64,000 bases of DNA from Myxococcaceae bacterium (GTDB lineage: Bacteria; Myxococcota; Myxococcia; Myxococcales; Myxococcaceae). Shown here piece after piece: positions 35,332 through 43,473 of the stretch. The stretch's first letter is position 1. Each line of letters begins with the position of its first letter. The translations under genes and the position numbers were made by a program. The notes below the pieces were generated by a model. That model was not told the DNA's origin and ran no database searches. It was given only the letters and a program-made list of their open reading frames with translations. Location of the stretch: contig JADGHL010000002.1 in assembly GCA_019686135.1 (NCBI GenBank), positions 47,640-111,639 on the forward strand, given 5' to 3'.

Positions 35332-36813
35332 CTACCGACGCAGGGCGGGTGAGGCAAGGCCAGAGAGCGCCTGGCCCCGCAACGACCGGCGGAGCGCCTG
35401 GCGCACGGCCTCCAGAGCCTCGTGCTCCAGGTGGCCGGTGACCCATGCGCGCCCACACAGGTGACGCCTGAGCGCCTGCGCCGCGAACCGCGCCTCGCGC
35501 AGGACGGCGGACAGCGCCTTTTGCCGGGACGCGGACAACGCGCCCGCCCCGCGCGAGAGGAGCGCTTCGATCGCCACCGCCGCCTCGAGCTCCACGTCGC
35601 CGCGGGCCCGGAGCCTGTCGATCGCGAAGGCCTCGAAGGCCTTGAAGAGCGTCCGCTCCGAGTCCACGAAGCACGCCCGGAAGGGAGCGCTCTGGGTGAA
35701 CTCGAGGAGCGCCTGCCGATCGGGAGCCATCAATAGTCGTGTCACCCGGAACGCGCGGTCGAGCTGTTGGGCGAGAACGGCCAGCCGGAAGTCCAGCTCC
35801 GCGCCCGTGCCAGAAGGATCCTCCTCGGACGGACAGAGCCCGTAGCTCTCCTTGAACAGCGCGATCGCCAGTTCGGCCTCCGGCGCCCCGAGCGCCTCCC
35901 CGCCCGGGGACGAAGGCGCACGGGCGTCCGAAGGGGGCACTTCCCGCTTCGCCGGATCCGCGCGGATGAGCGGCCGCAACCGCTCCAGGGTGATCCGCGC
36001 GACGTCGGCCGGGTGGCCGTCGCCTTCGAACGTGAGCGCGCGGAGGTTCGAACAGCGCGGAAGCATCTCTGCGAGCAGCTCGAACAGCTCTTCCCGCACC
36101 GGCTGGGTGTGGTCGTCGACGTAGAAGCGCCGCTCGCCTGCGCGGCCCACCACGCCGCCCGCGATGTGGAGCTCCGCGACCTGGTCGAACGGGAAGCCGT
36201 CGAACCCCGCGTTGGGGGGAAGCCCGCGCGCGAGCTGATAGCTCCACAGGTGCCCCAGATCGACGAGCAGCGGCGCTTTCGTGCGCGCATGCAGGCGGGC
36301 CATGAAGTCCAATACGTGCCATCCGCCGCGCACGGCGATGACCGCGGGGTTCTCCAGCACGAGCGGCACGGACAGGTGCGCCTGCACGTGGAGCGCGTGC
36401 GCCACCGCGTTCTCCAGCCCGCGCGCGTCCAGCGGCGGCGCCAGATAGAGGTAGCCGGGGAACGGCTCGCCGCGCGCGTGCCACCAGCCCACGTCGTTGC
36501 CCACCCAGGGCGAGCCCACCGCGCGGGCGTGCGCGTCGAGCTCGGCGAGGCGGTCGGGCGGCTCCAGCTCCGGGCCGAACAGGTTGAGGTGCACCGGGTG
36601 GAAGAGTGCCGGGACCTTCTCGCGGCGTTCAAACAGCTCCGGGAACAGCGACGCCTCGCGCCGCGCCTGTTCGAGCGACAGCGGCGCGCTGTACTCCACG
36701 AAGTCGAAGAGCCCGGGCGCCTGGTCGAGCAGCCGGTACGGGTGGGGCTCGTCGGAGGCGTCGAGGTTCGAGCTCAACCCCAGCCCGAGGCGCGGAAGGT
36801 TTTCGATGGACAC
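35332..36813 (-). CDS. DUF692 (MNIO-type) oxidase domain fused to a helical C-terminal domain
   Basis: 493 residues. The N-terminal ~280 residues are a TIM-barrel DUF692 protein. Conserved metal-site motifs are visible: EYSAP, FHPVHLNLFG, VLENPAVI, LLVDLGHLW, ELHIAGG and VDDHTQPV. This family (multinuclear non-heme iron oxidases, MbnB-like) modifies Cys-containing ribosomal peptides with help from a partner protein. The C-terminal ~190 residues (LAIALFKESYGLCPSEEDP, then LDRAFRVTRLLMAPDRQALLEF..CFVDSERTLFKAFEAF) are helical and could be a fused partner of the DUF2063/HvfC kind (inference). It begins 3 bp after the upstream permease gene. Confidence 0.8.
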   Translation of the reverse strand: MSIENLPRLGLGLSSNLDASDEPHPYRLLDQAPGLFDFVEYSAPLSLEQARREASLFPELFERREKVPALFHPVHLNLFGPELEPPDRLAELDAHARAVGSPWVGNDVGWWHARGEPFPGYLYLAPPLDARGLENAVAHALHVQAHLSVPLVLENPAVIAVRGGWHVLDFMARLHARTKAPLLVDLGHLWSYQLARGLPPNAGFDGFPFDQVAELHIAGGVVGRAGERRFYVDDHTQPVREELFELLAEMLPRCSNLRALTFEGDGHPADVARITLERLRPLIRADPAKREVPPSDARAPSSPGGEALGAPEAELAIALFKESYGLCPSEEDPSGTGAELDFRLAVLAQQLDRAFRVTRLLMAPDRQALLEFTQSAPFRACFVDSERTLFKAFEAFAIDRLRARGDVELEAAVAIEALLSRGAGALSASRQKALSAVLREARFAAQALRRHLCGRAWVTGHLEHEALEAVRQALRRSLRGQALSGLASPALRR

Positions 36814-36816
36814 CGT

Positions 36817-38046
36817 TCACTCCGATCGCATGGCTTCCACCGGGTCCAATCGCGCCGCGCGCGCCGCCGGGTAGATGCCGAACGCCAGCCCCACCACGCT
36901 GCTCATCACCACCGAGAGGACGACCGACCACACCGGCACGACCGCAGGGAAGTCCAGCACCCAGCGGGCGAGGAACGCCACGAAGTAGCCGATGGCGATC
37001 CCCAGCACCCCGCCGAGGAGCGACAGCGCCACGGCTTCGGTGGCGAACTGCATCAGGATCCGGCGCCGGCGCGCGCCCAGTGCGCGGCGGATGCCGATCT
37101 CCCTCGTCCGTTCGGTGACGCTCACCAGCATGATGTTGAGGATGCCGATCCCGCCCACCACCAGGGAGAGCAGGCACACGCCGAAGCTGGCCGCGGAGAT
37201 GACCTGGGAGAGGCTGTTGAACATCCGGGTCATCGAGTCATTGGTGTGGACCTCGAAGTTGTTCTCGTCAAAAGGCGAGAGGCCGCGCCGGCGCCGGAAG
37301 ATCTGCGTGACCTCCTCCTGCGCCTGCTTCACCGACGCTGCATCGATGGCCTGAACGTTGAGGTCGACCGACCGGTTCTGCCCGAACGCGGCATGGAACG
37401 CGTGCATGGGCAGCATCACCAGGTTGTCCATGCTGGCGATCCCGAGGAAGCTACCGCGCCGCTGGAGCACGCCGATCACCGTGTAGGGCCGGTTGCGCAC
37501 GCGGACCTGCTGGCCGATCGGATCCGTGCCCGGGAACAGCACGTCCACCACGTCCTGCCCGAGCACCGCGACCGCGCGCCCCTCCAGCTCCTCGGCCTGG
37601 GAGAAGAAGCGGCCGGACTGCACCTCCACTCCGGAGGTCTCCGTCCACTCCGGCGTCACGCCCCAGATGATGACGGTCGGGCGCGTCTCCCGGTCGGAGG
37701 TGGATACCTTCTGGCCGCCGTGGGCGTCCTCCGCGGAGACGGTCCGCACCAGCGTGGCGTGCTTCATCACGTCGTCGCGGTCCGCGAGCGTGAAGTTGGG
37801 CCGTTTGGCGTACTTGTTCCAGTTCACCCGGCCGAAGCCCACGGGCCACTTGGTGACCTGGAAGGTGTTGGCGCCGAGCTGCGAGAGGTCGCGGTTCACC
37901 TTCAGCCGCAGCCCTTCGATCAGCGACATCATCGCGATCACCGTGGCCACGCCGATGACGATCCCCAAAAGCGTCAGCAGCGTACGCAGCGGGTTCGCGA
38001 TGAAGGTCCCGAAGGCGAGCCGGAGGTTGTCGAGAAAGGCGCGCAT
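36817..38046 (-). CDS. MacB/FtsX-type ABC transporter permease 2
   Basis: 409 residues. Four membrane segments: one N-terminal ([21 protein letters not shown]) and three C-terminal (VCLLSLVVGGIGILNIML and two more). Between them lies a ~220-residue periplasmic MacB-PCD domain (VEVQSGRFFSQAEELEGRAVAVLG, PIGQQVRVRNRPYTVIGVL). The coupling motif [19 protein letters not shown] and the end PAARAARLDPVEAMRSE are standard. It is paralogous to the neighbouring permease (1-bp spacing), and the two probably form a heterodimer driven by the single upstream ATPase. Confidence 0.92.
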   Translation of the reverse strand: MRAFLDNLRLAFGTFIANPLRTLLTLLGIVIGVATVIAMMSLIEGLRLKVNRDLSQLGANTFQVTKWPVGFGRVNWNKYAKRPNFTLADRDDVMKHATLVRTVSAEDAHGGQKVSTSDRETRPTVIIWGVTPEWTETSGVEVQSGRFFSQAEELEGRAVAVLGQDVVDVLFPGTDPIGQQVRVRNRPYTVIGVLQRRGSFLGIASMDNLVMLPMHAFHAAFGQNRSVDLNVQAIDAASVKQAQEEVTQIFRRRRGLSPFDENNFEVHTNDSMTRMFNSLSQVISAASFGVCLLSLVVGGIGILNIMLVSVTERTREIGIRRALGARRRRILMQFATEAVALSLLGGVLGIAIGYFVAFLARWVLDFPAVVPVWSVVLSVVMSSVVGLAFGIYPAARAARLDPVEAMRSE

Positions 38047-38047
38047 G

Positions 38048-39274
38048 TCACTCGTACCGGAGCGCTTCCACCGGATCGAGGTTGGCGGCGCGGGCAGCCG
38101 GCCAGATCCCGAAGATCAACCCCACCAGCGACGAGAACCCGATCCCGAACACGATGGTGAGCGGCTGCACCGAGGCCGCGAGCGGGGTGATCTCGCTCAC
38201 CACCTTCGCAGCGCCCAGCCCGACCAGCGTCCCCAGCGTGCCGCCGAACGCCGACACCGCGGCCGCCTCCATCAGGAACTGCGCGATGATCGTCCGCTTC
38301 CGGGCGCCGAGCGCGCGGCGGATGCCAATCTCCCTCGTCCGCTCGCGGACCGAGACCAGCATGATGTTCATGATCCCGATCCCGCCCACCAGCAGCGTGA
38401 TGAAACCGATCCCCACCGCCACGCCGTAGAGCGCGCCGGTGAGCTTGTTGTACGTCTCCATCAGCTTGTCGGTGCGGTTGATGGCGAAGTCGTCCGGCTT
38501 GTCCGGCGGCGTGCCGCGGGCGCGCCGGAGGATGCCGACGAGCTCGTCCTCGGCGGCGGCGATCCGGGTGGTGTCGGCGATCGCCACCGCAATCTGGATG
38601 TCCCGCCAGCGGCCCATGTCCGCGCGGTGGGTCTTGAACGGGATGTAGGCGGTGAGGTCCAGGTTCTCGTCGAGGAGCCGCCCCTTCCGCTCCAGGGTGC
38701 CGATGACGGTGTACGGCCGCTTGTCGATCAGCACCGTCTTGCCGATCGGATCGATCCCCCGGAAGAGCCCGTCGGTGACGTCCGCGCCCAGCACCACCAC
38801 GCGCTTCTGGGAGGCGTCGTCGATCTCGTTGAGGAACCGGCCGCGGGCGATCTGGATCCCGCCGATCGACTGGTAGGCCAGGGTGGTGCCCATCACGTCC
38901 ACGTTGGCGACCTGCTCTCCGAGGAACGCGATGTCGCTCATCCGCCACACCGTGGGCGCCACCGCGGTGGCGTAGCGGGACTGCCGCTGGATGGTGTCCA
39001 CCAGCTCCAGCGTGAGCTTCTTGCGGTTGCGGTACTCCCACCAGTTCCCGGAGATGCCCCAGGGGTACTTGGACACCTGCAGATAGGTGGAGCCGATCGA
39101 CTTGAGCTGTTCGTCGAACGACGCGTTCAGCCCCTGGATGATCCCCACGATGGCGAGCAGCGTGGCCACACCGATCCCGATGCCGAGGGTGGTCAGCACC
39201 GTGCGCATCCGGTTGGAGCGCAGCGACCCCACCGCGATCCGCGCGCCCTCGTAGAGGTCGACGCGCAGGCTCAT
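38048..39274 (-). CDS. MacB/FtsX-type ABC transporter permease 1
   Basis: 408 residues. Same layout as its neighbour: N-terminal membrane segment ([20 protein letters not shown]), a MacB-PCD periplasmic domain ([35 protein letters not shown]), three C-terminal segments, the coupling motif [18 protein letters not shown] and the end [17 protein letters not shown]. The start ATG overlaps the ATPase stop (ATGA). With the adjacent permease, ATPase, MacA and TolC it makes a complete tripartite exporter. Confidence 0.93.
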   Translation of the reverse strand: MSLRVDLYEGARIAVGSLRSNRMRTVLTTLGIGIGVATLLAIVGIIQGLNASFDEQLKSIGSTYLQVSKYPWGISGNWWEYRNRKKLTLELVDTIQRQSRYATAVAPTVWRMSDIAFLGEQVANVDVMGTTLAYQSIGGIQIARGRFLNEIDDASQKRVVVLGADVTDGLFRGIDPIGKTVLIDKRPYTVIGTLERKGRLLDENLDLTAYIPFKTHRADMGRWRDIQIAVAIADTTRIAAAEDELVGILRRARGTPPDKPDDFAINRTDKLMETYNKLTGALYGVAVGIGFITLLVGGIGIMNIMLVSVRERTREIGIRRALGARKRTIIAQFLMEAAAVSAFGGTLGTLVGLGAAKVVSEITPLAASVQPLTIVFGIGFSSLVGLIFGIWPAARAANLDPVEALRYE

Positions 39275-39999
39275 CCGTGCGCCCTCGCGTGCTCCGCCAG
39301 GTTGCCCAGCGCGACCTCGCGCCCCGGCCCATCCGCCACGATCGTCCCGTCGCTGATCCGGATGGCCCGCGGGCAGCGCGCCGCCAGCTTCGGCTCGTGG
39401 GTCACCAGCACCAGCGTGTGGCCCGCGGCGTGGAGATCGGCGAAGAGCCGGATGATCTCCTCGCCGGTTGCCGAGTCGAGGTTCCCGGTGGGCTCGTCCG
39501 CGAGCAAGAGCGACGGCTCGGCCACCAGCGCGCGGGCGATCGCCACGCGCTGACGCTGACCGCCGGAGAGCTCGTTCGGCCGGTGCGTCATCCTGTGCCC
39601 GAGCCCTACCTTCTCCAGGGCCTCGCGCGCCCGCTCGCGGCGCTCTTTGCGGCCGACCCCGCGGTAGACGAGCGGCAGCTCCACGTTCGCAAGCGCGGTC
39701 TCGCGCGGCAGAAGCTGGAACGTCTGGAAGATGAAGCCGATCTCCTGGTTCCGGATCCGCGCCAGCTCGTCGTCGCCCATCCGCGCCACGTCGTGGCCGT
39801 TGAGCCAGTAGGAGCCGCTGGTCGGCGTGTCCAGACAGCCGAGCACGTTCATGAGCGTGCTCTTCCCGGAACCGGACTGGCCGACGATCGCCACCCACTC
39901 GCCCTTCTCGACGGTGAACGAGACGCCACGCAGCGCGCGGACCGTCTCCTCGCCGACGACGAAGTCGCGGGTGACGCCTTCGACGCGGATCACGCTCAT
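39271..39999 (-). CDS. MacB/LolD-type ABC transporter ATPase
   Basis: 242 residues. Walker [11 protein letters not shown]-loop [25 protein letters not shown] signature [15 protein letters not shown], Walker [14 protein letters not shown] and H-loop LVTHEP are all intact. The [12 protein letters not shown] stretch after the Q-loop is characteristic of the MacB/LolD class. Unlike E. coli MacB the ATPase is a separate protein from the permeases. ATGA overlaps join it to macA-like and permease 1 genes. Confidence 0.95.
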   Translation of the reverse strand: MSVIRVEGVTRDFVVGEETVRALRGVSFTVEKGEWVAIVGQSGSGKSTLMNVLGCLDTPTSGSYWLNGHDVARMGDDELARIRNQEIGFIFQTFQLLPRETALANVELPLVYRGVGRKERRERAREALEKVGLGHRMTHRPNELSGGQRQRVAIARALVAEPSLLLADEPTGNLDSATGEEIIRLFADLHAAGHTLVLVTHEPKLAARCPRAIRISDGTIVADGPGREVALGNLAEHARAHG

Positions 40000-41261
40000 C
40001 CGCGGCTCCGCCCGAAACCGCCCGGCCCCCCGGGCTCCAGCTCCTTGATCCGGTCGCCGTCCTTCAGCTCCTTCGCCAGCGTGCGGTACGGTCCCTCGAC
40101 GATCCTCTCGTTCTCGCTGAGCCCCTCCAGGATCTCGATCTCGGTGTCCGAGGAGATCGCCGTCCGCACGCGCCGGACGTGAGCCTTGTTGTCCTTGTCC
40201 ACCACGAAGACCACCCGGGCCAGCGTGTCGCCCTTGCGGCGCATTCCCTGGGAGGTGCCCTCCACCGGAGGCTTGTAGTCCGGGAGCGTCGACTCGCTGC
40301 GCACCGTCACCGCGCCGATGGGCACCACGATGGCGCTCTCGTGCGTCTCCGTCGCGATCCGCGCCTCCGCGCTCATCCCCGGCAGCGCACCCGGCGGGCG
40401 CGTCGAAAGCGCCACCGTCACCGGGAAGGTGGTCACCTCCGCTTCGGTCCCCGGGTTCTTGATCAACGCCTTCTGGGCGATCTCCACCACCTGCCCGGTG
40501 AAGGTCTGGTTCTCCAGCGCGTCGACGACGATCTCCGCCTGCTGGCCCTTCTTGAGCCAGGTAACCTCGTGCTCGCCGACCTCGATCTTCACCTCCATCG
40601 CCGACAGCGCGGCGATGGTCATCACCACGTCCTCGGAGAAGTCCGAACCACGCACGCGCTCGCCCACCTCGCGGGACAGCTCGATCACCGTGCCGTCGAT
40701 CGGCGAGATCAACGTGGTCTTGCTGAGCGCGGACTGCGCCTCGTCGTGGGCCGCGAGCGCCTGGGCGTAGCGCTGCTTCGCGGACGCCAGCCGGGCGTTC
40801 GCCCCGTCGCGATCCGAGATCAGCCGGTCCAGCTCCGCCTGCGAGGCCATCCCCTGCTCCACCAGCGCCCGGACCCGCTCCACCTCGCGGCCGGCGCGGT
40901 CGGCGTCGACCTGGGCGATCTGGATCTCCGCCTTCGCCGCGCTCGCCGCCGCCTGCGCCTGACGGGCTGCCGCCTCGAAGCGCTCGCGGTCGATCCGCCC
41001 GAGCACCTGGCCCACCTTGACCCGATCCCCCTCCTGCACCAGGAGCTCCGTGAGATCGCCCGAGAGGTTGGAGGAGATCTTCACCGTGGTCGCCGCCTGC
41101 AGCTTGCCGGCGCCAGTGATGGTGCGGGTGATGGTGGCCTTCTTCGCGGAGGCCAACTGCACTTCCACCGCCGGAGGCTCGCGCTTCGACAGGCCCCTCA
41201 CCGTGATGGCGGCGGCGCCCAGCAACAGGACGCTCCCGAGGATGATCCGGAACACCTTCAT
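39996..41261 (-). CDS. MacA-type periplasmic adaptor (membrane fusion protein)
   Basis: 421 residues. An N-terminal anchor ([19 protein letters not shown]) is followed by a lipoyl-like half motif ([30 protein letters not shown]), a long alpha-hairpin ([40 protein letters not shown]), and beta-barrel and membrane-proximal domains ([19 protein letters not shown]). It bridges the inner-membrane permease and TolC. The stop overlaps the ATPase gene and the start overlaps tolC (both ATGA), so stoichiometric coupled translation is likely. Confidence 0.93.
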   Translation of the reverse strand: MKVFRIILGSVLLLGAAAITVRGLSKREPPAVEVQLASAKKATITRTITGAGKLQAATTVKISSNLSGDLTELLVQEGDRVKVGQVLGRIDRERFEAAARQAQAAASAAKAEIQIAQVDADRAGREVERVRALVEQGMASQAELDRLISDRDGANARLASAKQRYAQALAAHDEAQSALSKTTLISPIDGTVIELSREVGERVRGSDFSEDVVMTIAALSAMEVKIEVGEHEVTWLKKGQQAEIVVDALENQTFTGQVVEIAQKALIKNPGTEAEVTTFPVTVALSTRPPGALPGMSAEARIATETHESAIVVPIGAVTVRSESTLPDYKPPVEGTSQGMRRKGDTLARVVFVVDKDNKAHVRRVRTAISSDTEIEILEGLSENERIVEGPYRTLAKELKDGDRIKELEPGGPGGFGRSRG

Positions 41262-42595
41262 GGCGTCACTCCCCTGCCCATCGCGCGGTCCAGCGCGGCG
41301 CGGGCGATCTCCACGTCAATCCGGTTCTCCACCAGGGTGAGCTCCGCCTGGGTGAGCTTGAGCTGCGCGTCGCGGACATCGAGCGTCGATCCCAGCCCCT
41401 GCGCGTAGCGCGCCTGTGCCAGCGCCAGGCCCTCGCTGGCGACGGCGACGTTGGCCCGGGCGATCGCCGCGGCCTCCACCCGGGTGGCCAGGTTCACCGC
41501 CGCGGTGCGGACCTCCGCCTCCAGCTCGCGGCATTGCTGATCCATCTCCACGGTGGCGCGCCGGCGGGCGATCTGCGCGCGCTGCACCTCGCTCGAGGTG
41601 CGGAAGCCGTTGAAGAGATCCCACCGGACGTTGAGCCCGCCCTGCACGTAGTTCTGGCGGGACGGATCGGTGAAGAACGGGTCCGCGGACGGCCCCTGCC
41701 GCCCCACGGTGACGCCCGCGTAGACGGCGGGGAGGTTGTCGCCGCGTGCCACGTCCACCCCGTGTTCGGCCGCGCGCACCTGCGCCTCGAGCGCGCCCAG
41801 GAGCGGCCGCGCCTGACGGGCACGGGCGATCGCCTCGGCCGCATCCGGCCCCGGAGTGGGCGGAGCGTCGAAGGTCGGCGGGCTCTGGGCGATGAGCTCC
41901 TCGGTGCCCGGACGCATCAGCCAGACTGCGAGCTGCGCCTGGGCGTCGGCGATCCGCGCGCGCTGCTGGACGACAGCGAGCCGGTCGTTGCCGAGGTTCA
42001 CCTCCGCGCCGAGCACGTCCACCTTCTGTCCGCGGCCGGCCTCGAACAGGGCGCGCGCGCTCCTCAACTGTTCTTCGCTGCGGCGCAGGTTCGCCTCGAG
42101 CACCTCGAGCGCCTCCTGCGCGCGCAAGAGCTCATAGAAGCGGCGCACGCCCTCCAGCTCCGACGCCAGGCGGCGCTCTTGGGTCTGTCCCGCCTGCGCC
42201 GCTTCCAGCGCGCCGGCCTGGGCGATCTGCGCCCACCAGCGGCCGCCGTCGTAGATGAGCTGCTGCAACGACACCGCGAGATCGAAGGACGCGCGGGACG
42301 AGCTGACCTCCACGTCCACCGATCGCTGGGTGAAGCCGGTCACCGTCCCAGTGGGGCTGGTGGTGGGGACGGTGGAGAAGATGCGCTGCGGGCCGTAGAA
42401 GGCGCCGCCGGCGGTGCCGTTCAGACTGACCTGCGGGAAGATCGCGCTGCGTGCGGCGCGCGACTGCTCCACCGCGGCCTCCTGATCGAGCTGCGCCAGA
42501 AGCACGTCCGCGTTCTGACGGCTTTGTGCGCGCACCTCCTCCAGGGTGATCGGCGTGGCCACGGTGATCGCGGCGACGAGGATGACTGCGTTCAT
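41258..42595 (-). CDS. TolC-family outer-membrane efflux protein
   Basis: 445 residues from ATG 42595. A short N-terminal signal ([21 protein letters not shown]) is followed by the internal duplication of long helices and strands typical of outer-membrane efflux proteins ([46 protein letters not shown]; second half [58 protein letters not shown]). It forms the exit duct for the MacAB-like exporter. It is coupled to the upstream Yip1-like gene and downstream macA-like gene by ATGA overlaps. Confidence 0.92.
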   Translation of the reverse strand: MNAVILVAAITVATPITLEEVRAQSRQNADVLLAQLDQEAAVEQSRAARSAIFPQVSLNGTAGGAFYGPQRIFSTVPTTSPTGTVTGFTQRSVDVEVSSSRASFDLAVSLQQLIYDGGRWWAQIAQAGALEAAQAGQTQERRLASELEGVRRFYELLRAQEALEVLEANLRRSEEQLRSARALFEAGRGQKVDVLGAEVNLGNDRLAVVQQRARIADAQAQLAVWLMRPGTEELIAQSPPTFDAPPTPGPDAAEAIARARQARPLLGALEAQVRAAEHGVDVARGDNLPAVYAGVTVGRQGPSADPFFTDPSRQNYVQGGLNVRWDLFNGFRTSSEVQRAQIARRRATVEMDQQCRELEAEVRTAAVNLATRVEAAAIARANVAVASEGLALAQARYAQGLGSTLDVRDAQLKLTQAELTLVENRIDVEIARAALDRAMGRGVTP

Positions 42596-43311
42596 TTCGG
42601 GCCGCCTCCCGTGCCCAGGGCCATCGACGGCAGGCCGACGAGGAACACGCCGGCGAAGAGCAGATAGAGGAACAGCGCGAAGGCCACGCCCTTCCAGGCC
42701 TTCATCCCGGTCCCCGCGGCGATCCCGAAGCCGAGCAGGATCGCCGCCCAGAGGTTGAAGAGATCGGCCACCGAGGCCAGACGCAGAAGCTCCGGCGACA
42801 GCCCGTCCAGAAAGCGCCCCAGGTGCGAGGGCAACAGCGTGTGCTCCTGGCTGTCCCCGAGCGATGGGCTCGCGAGCGCCACGACGCCGTGCAGCACCTG
42901 GTACAGCGCGATCGGCAGCTGGGAAATGCTGGCGGAGGTGAACGCGTCGGCGAACCGGATGGGCCTGCCGACGATCCAACAGGCGACCTTCACCGCCACA
43001 GCGAAGAGCAGCACGTACAGCGGCACCAGGAACAGGCCGTTCGCCACGCCGGCCACCAGCTTCACCCGGCCCGCAGTGGTGATCGCGTCCGCGAGCTCCT
43101 TCTCGGTGGTGTTCCGGATCTCGCCGGACATCTCCAGCCCGCGGATCACCGCCGGCGCCGGATCGTAGTGGAGGGCGAACGCCACGCCGGAGAACACGGT
43201 GGCAGCGATCAGAAGGAGGAGCGGCCACGCCCACCGGCGGGACGACACGGCGCGCGTGACCCCGACCGCGGGATCCACGAGCGCGCGGGTGGGCAGAAGT
43301 ACGAAATCCAT
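42592..43311 (-). CDS. Yip1-family-like membrane protein, first gene of the exporter operon
   Basis: 239 residues with about five hydrophobic segments (WPLLLLIAATVFSGVAFAL, GLFLVPLYVLLFAVAVKVACWIVG, LFNLWAAILLGFGIAAGTGM, VAFALFLYLLFAGVFLVGLP). The motif FADAFTSASISQLPIALYQVL and the layout match the bacterial Yip1/DUF1282-type family. Function unknown, but such proteins often flank membrane-transport genes. It is coupled to tolC by ATGA. In this operon it may help membrane insertion or organise the exporter (inference). Confidence 0.7.
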   Translation of the reverse strand: MDFVLLPTRALVDPAVGVTRAVSSRRWAWPLLLLIAATVFSGVAFALHYDPAPAVIRGLEMSGEIRNTTEKELADAITTAGRVKLVAGVANGLFLVPLYVLLFAVAVKVACWIVGRPIRFADAFTSASISQLPIALYQVLHGVVALASPSLGDSQEHTLLPSHLGRFLDGLSPELLRLASVADLFNLWAAILLGFGIAAGTGMKAWKGVAFALFLYLLFAGVFLVGLPSMALGTGGGPK

Positions 43312-43394
43312 GATGAGGTCGCGCGCAAGTACGCCGGTTCCGACCGGCCATTGCGGCGCCGGGCGCTTCTACCCCAGCTCTCGGCGCTCGCCCA

Positions 43395-43408
43395 CTACAG
43401 CGCTGTAG
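43395..43408. promoter_or_regulatory. Perfect 14-bp palindrome upstream of clpA-like gene
   Basis: CTACAGCGCTGTAG is a perfect palindrome in the 162-bp divergent gap. It is followed by CGC and a run of seven Ts (43411-43417), so the 3' half could alternatively fold as a short terminator-like hairpin (AGCGC/GCGCT). As a DNA site it is a plausible dimeric-repressor operator serving the ClpA-like gene, the exporter operon, or both. Confidence 0.4.
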
Positions 43409-43435
43409 CGCTTTTTTTGCCGCACCGATCCCGGC

Positions 43436-43445
43436 GGTGTACACC
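43436..43445. promoter_or_regulatory. 10-bp palindrome GGTGTACACC near the clpA-like start
   Basis: A second perfect palindrome, 41 bp (start to start) from the first and 29 bp before ATG 43474. Position just upstream of the gene is compatible with a repressor or activator site. No -10/-35 pair can be assigned with confidence in this gap. Confidence 0.3.
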
Positions 43446-43473
43446 TCGCCCGGCAGCCCGCTCTGGAGACGAG

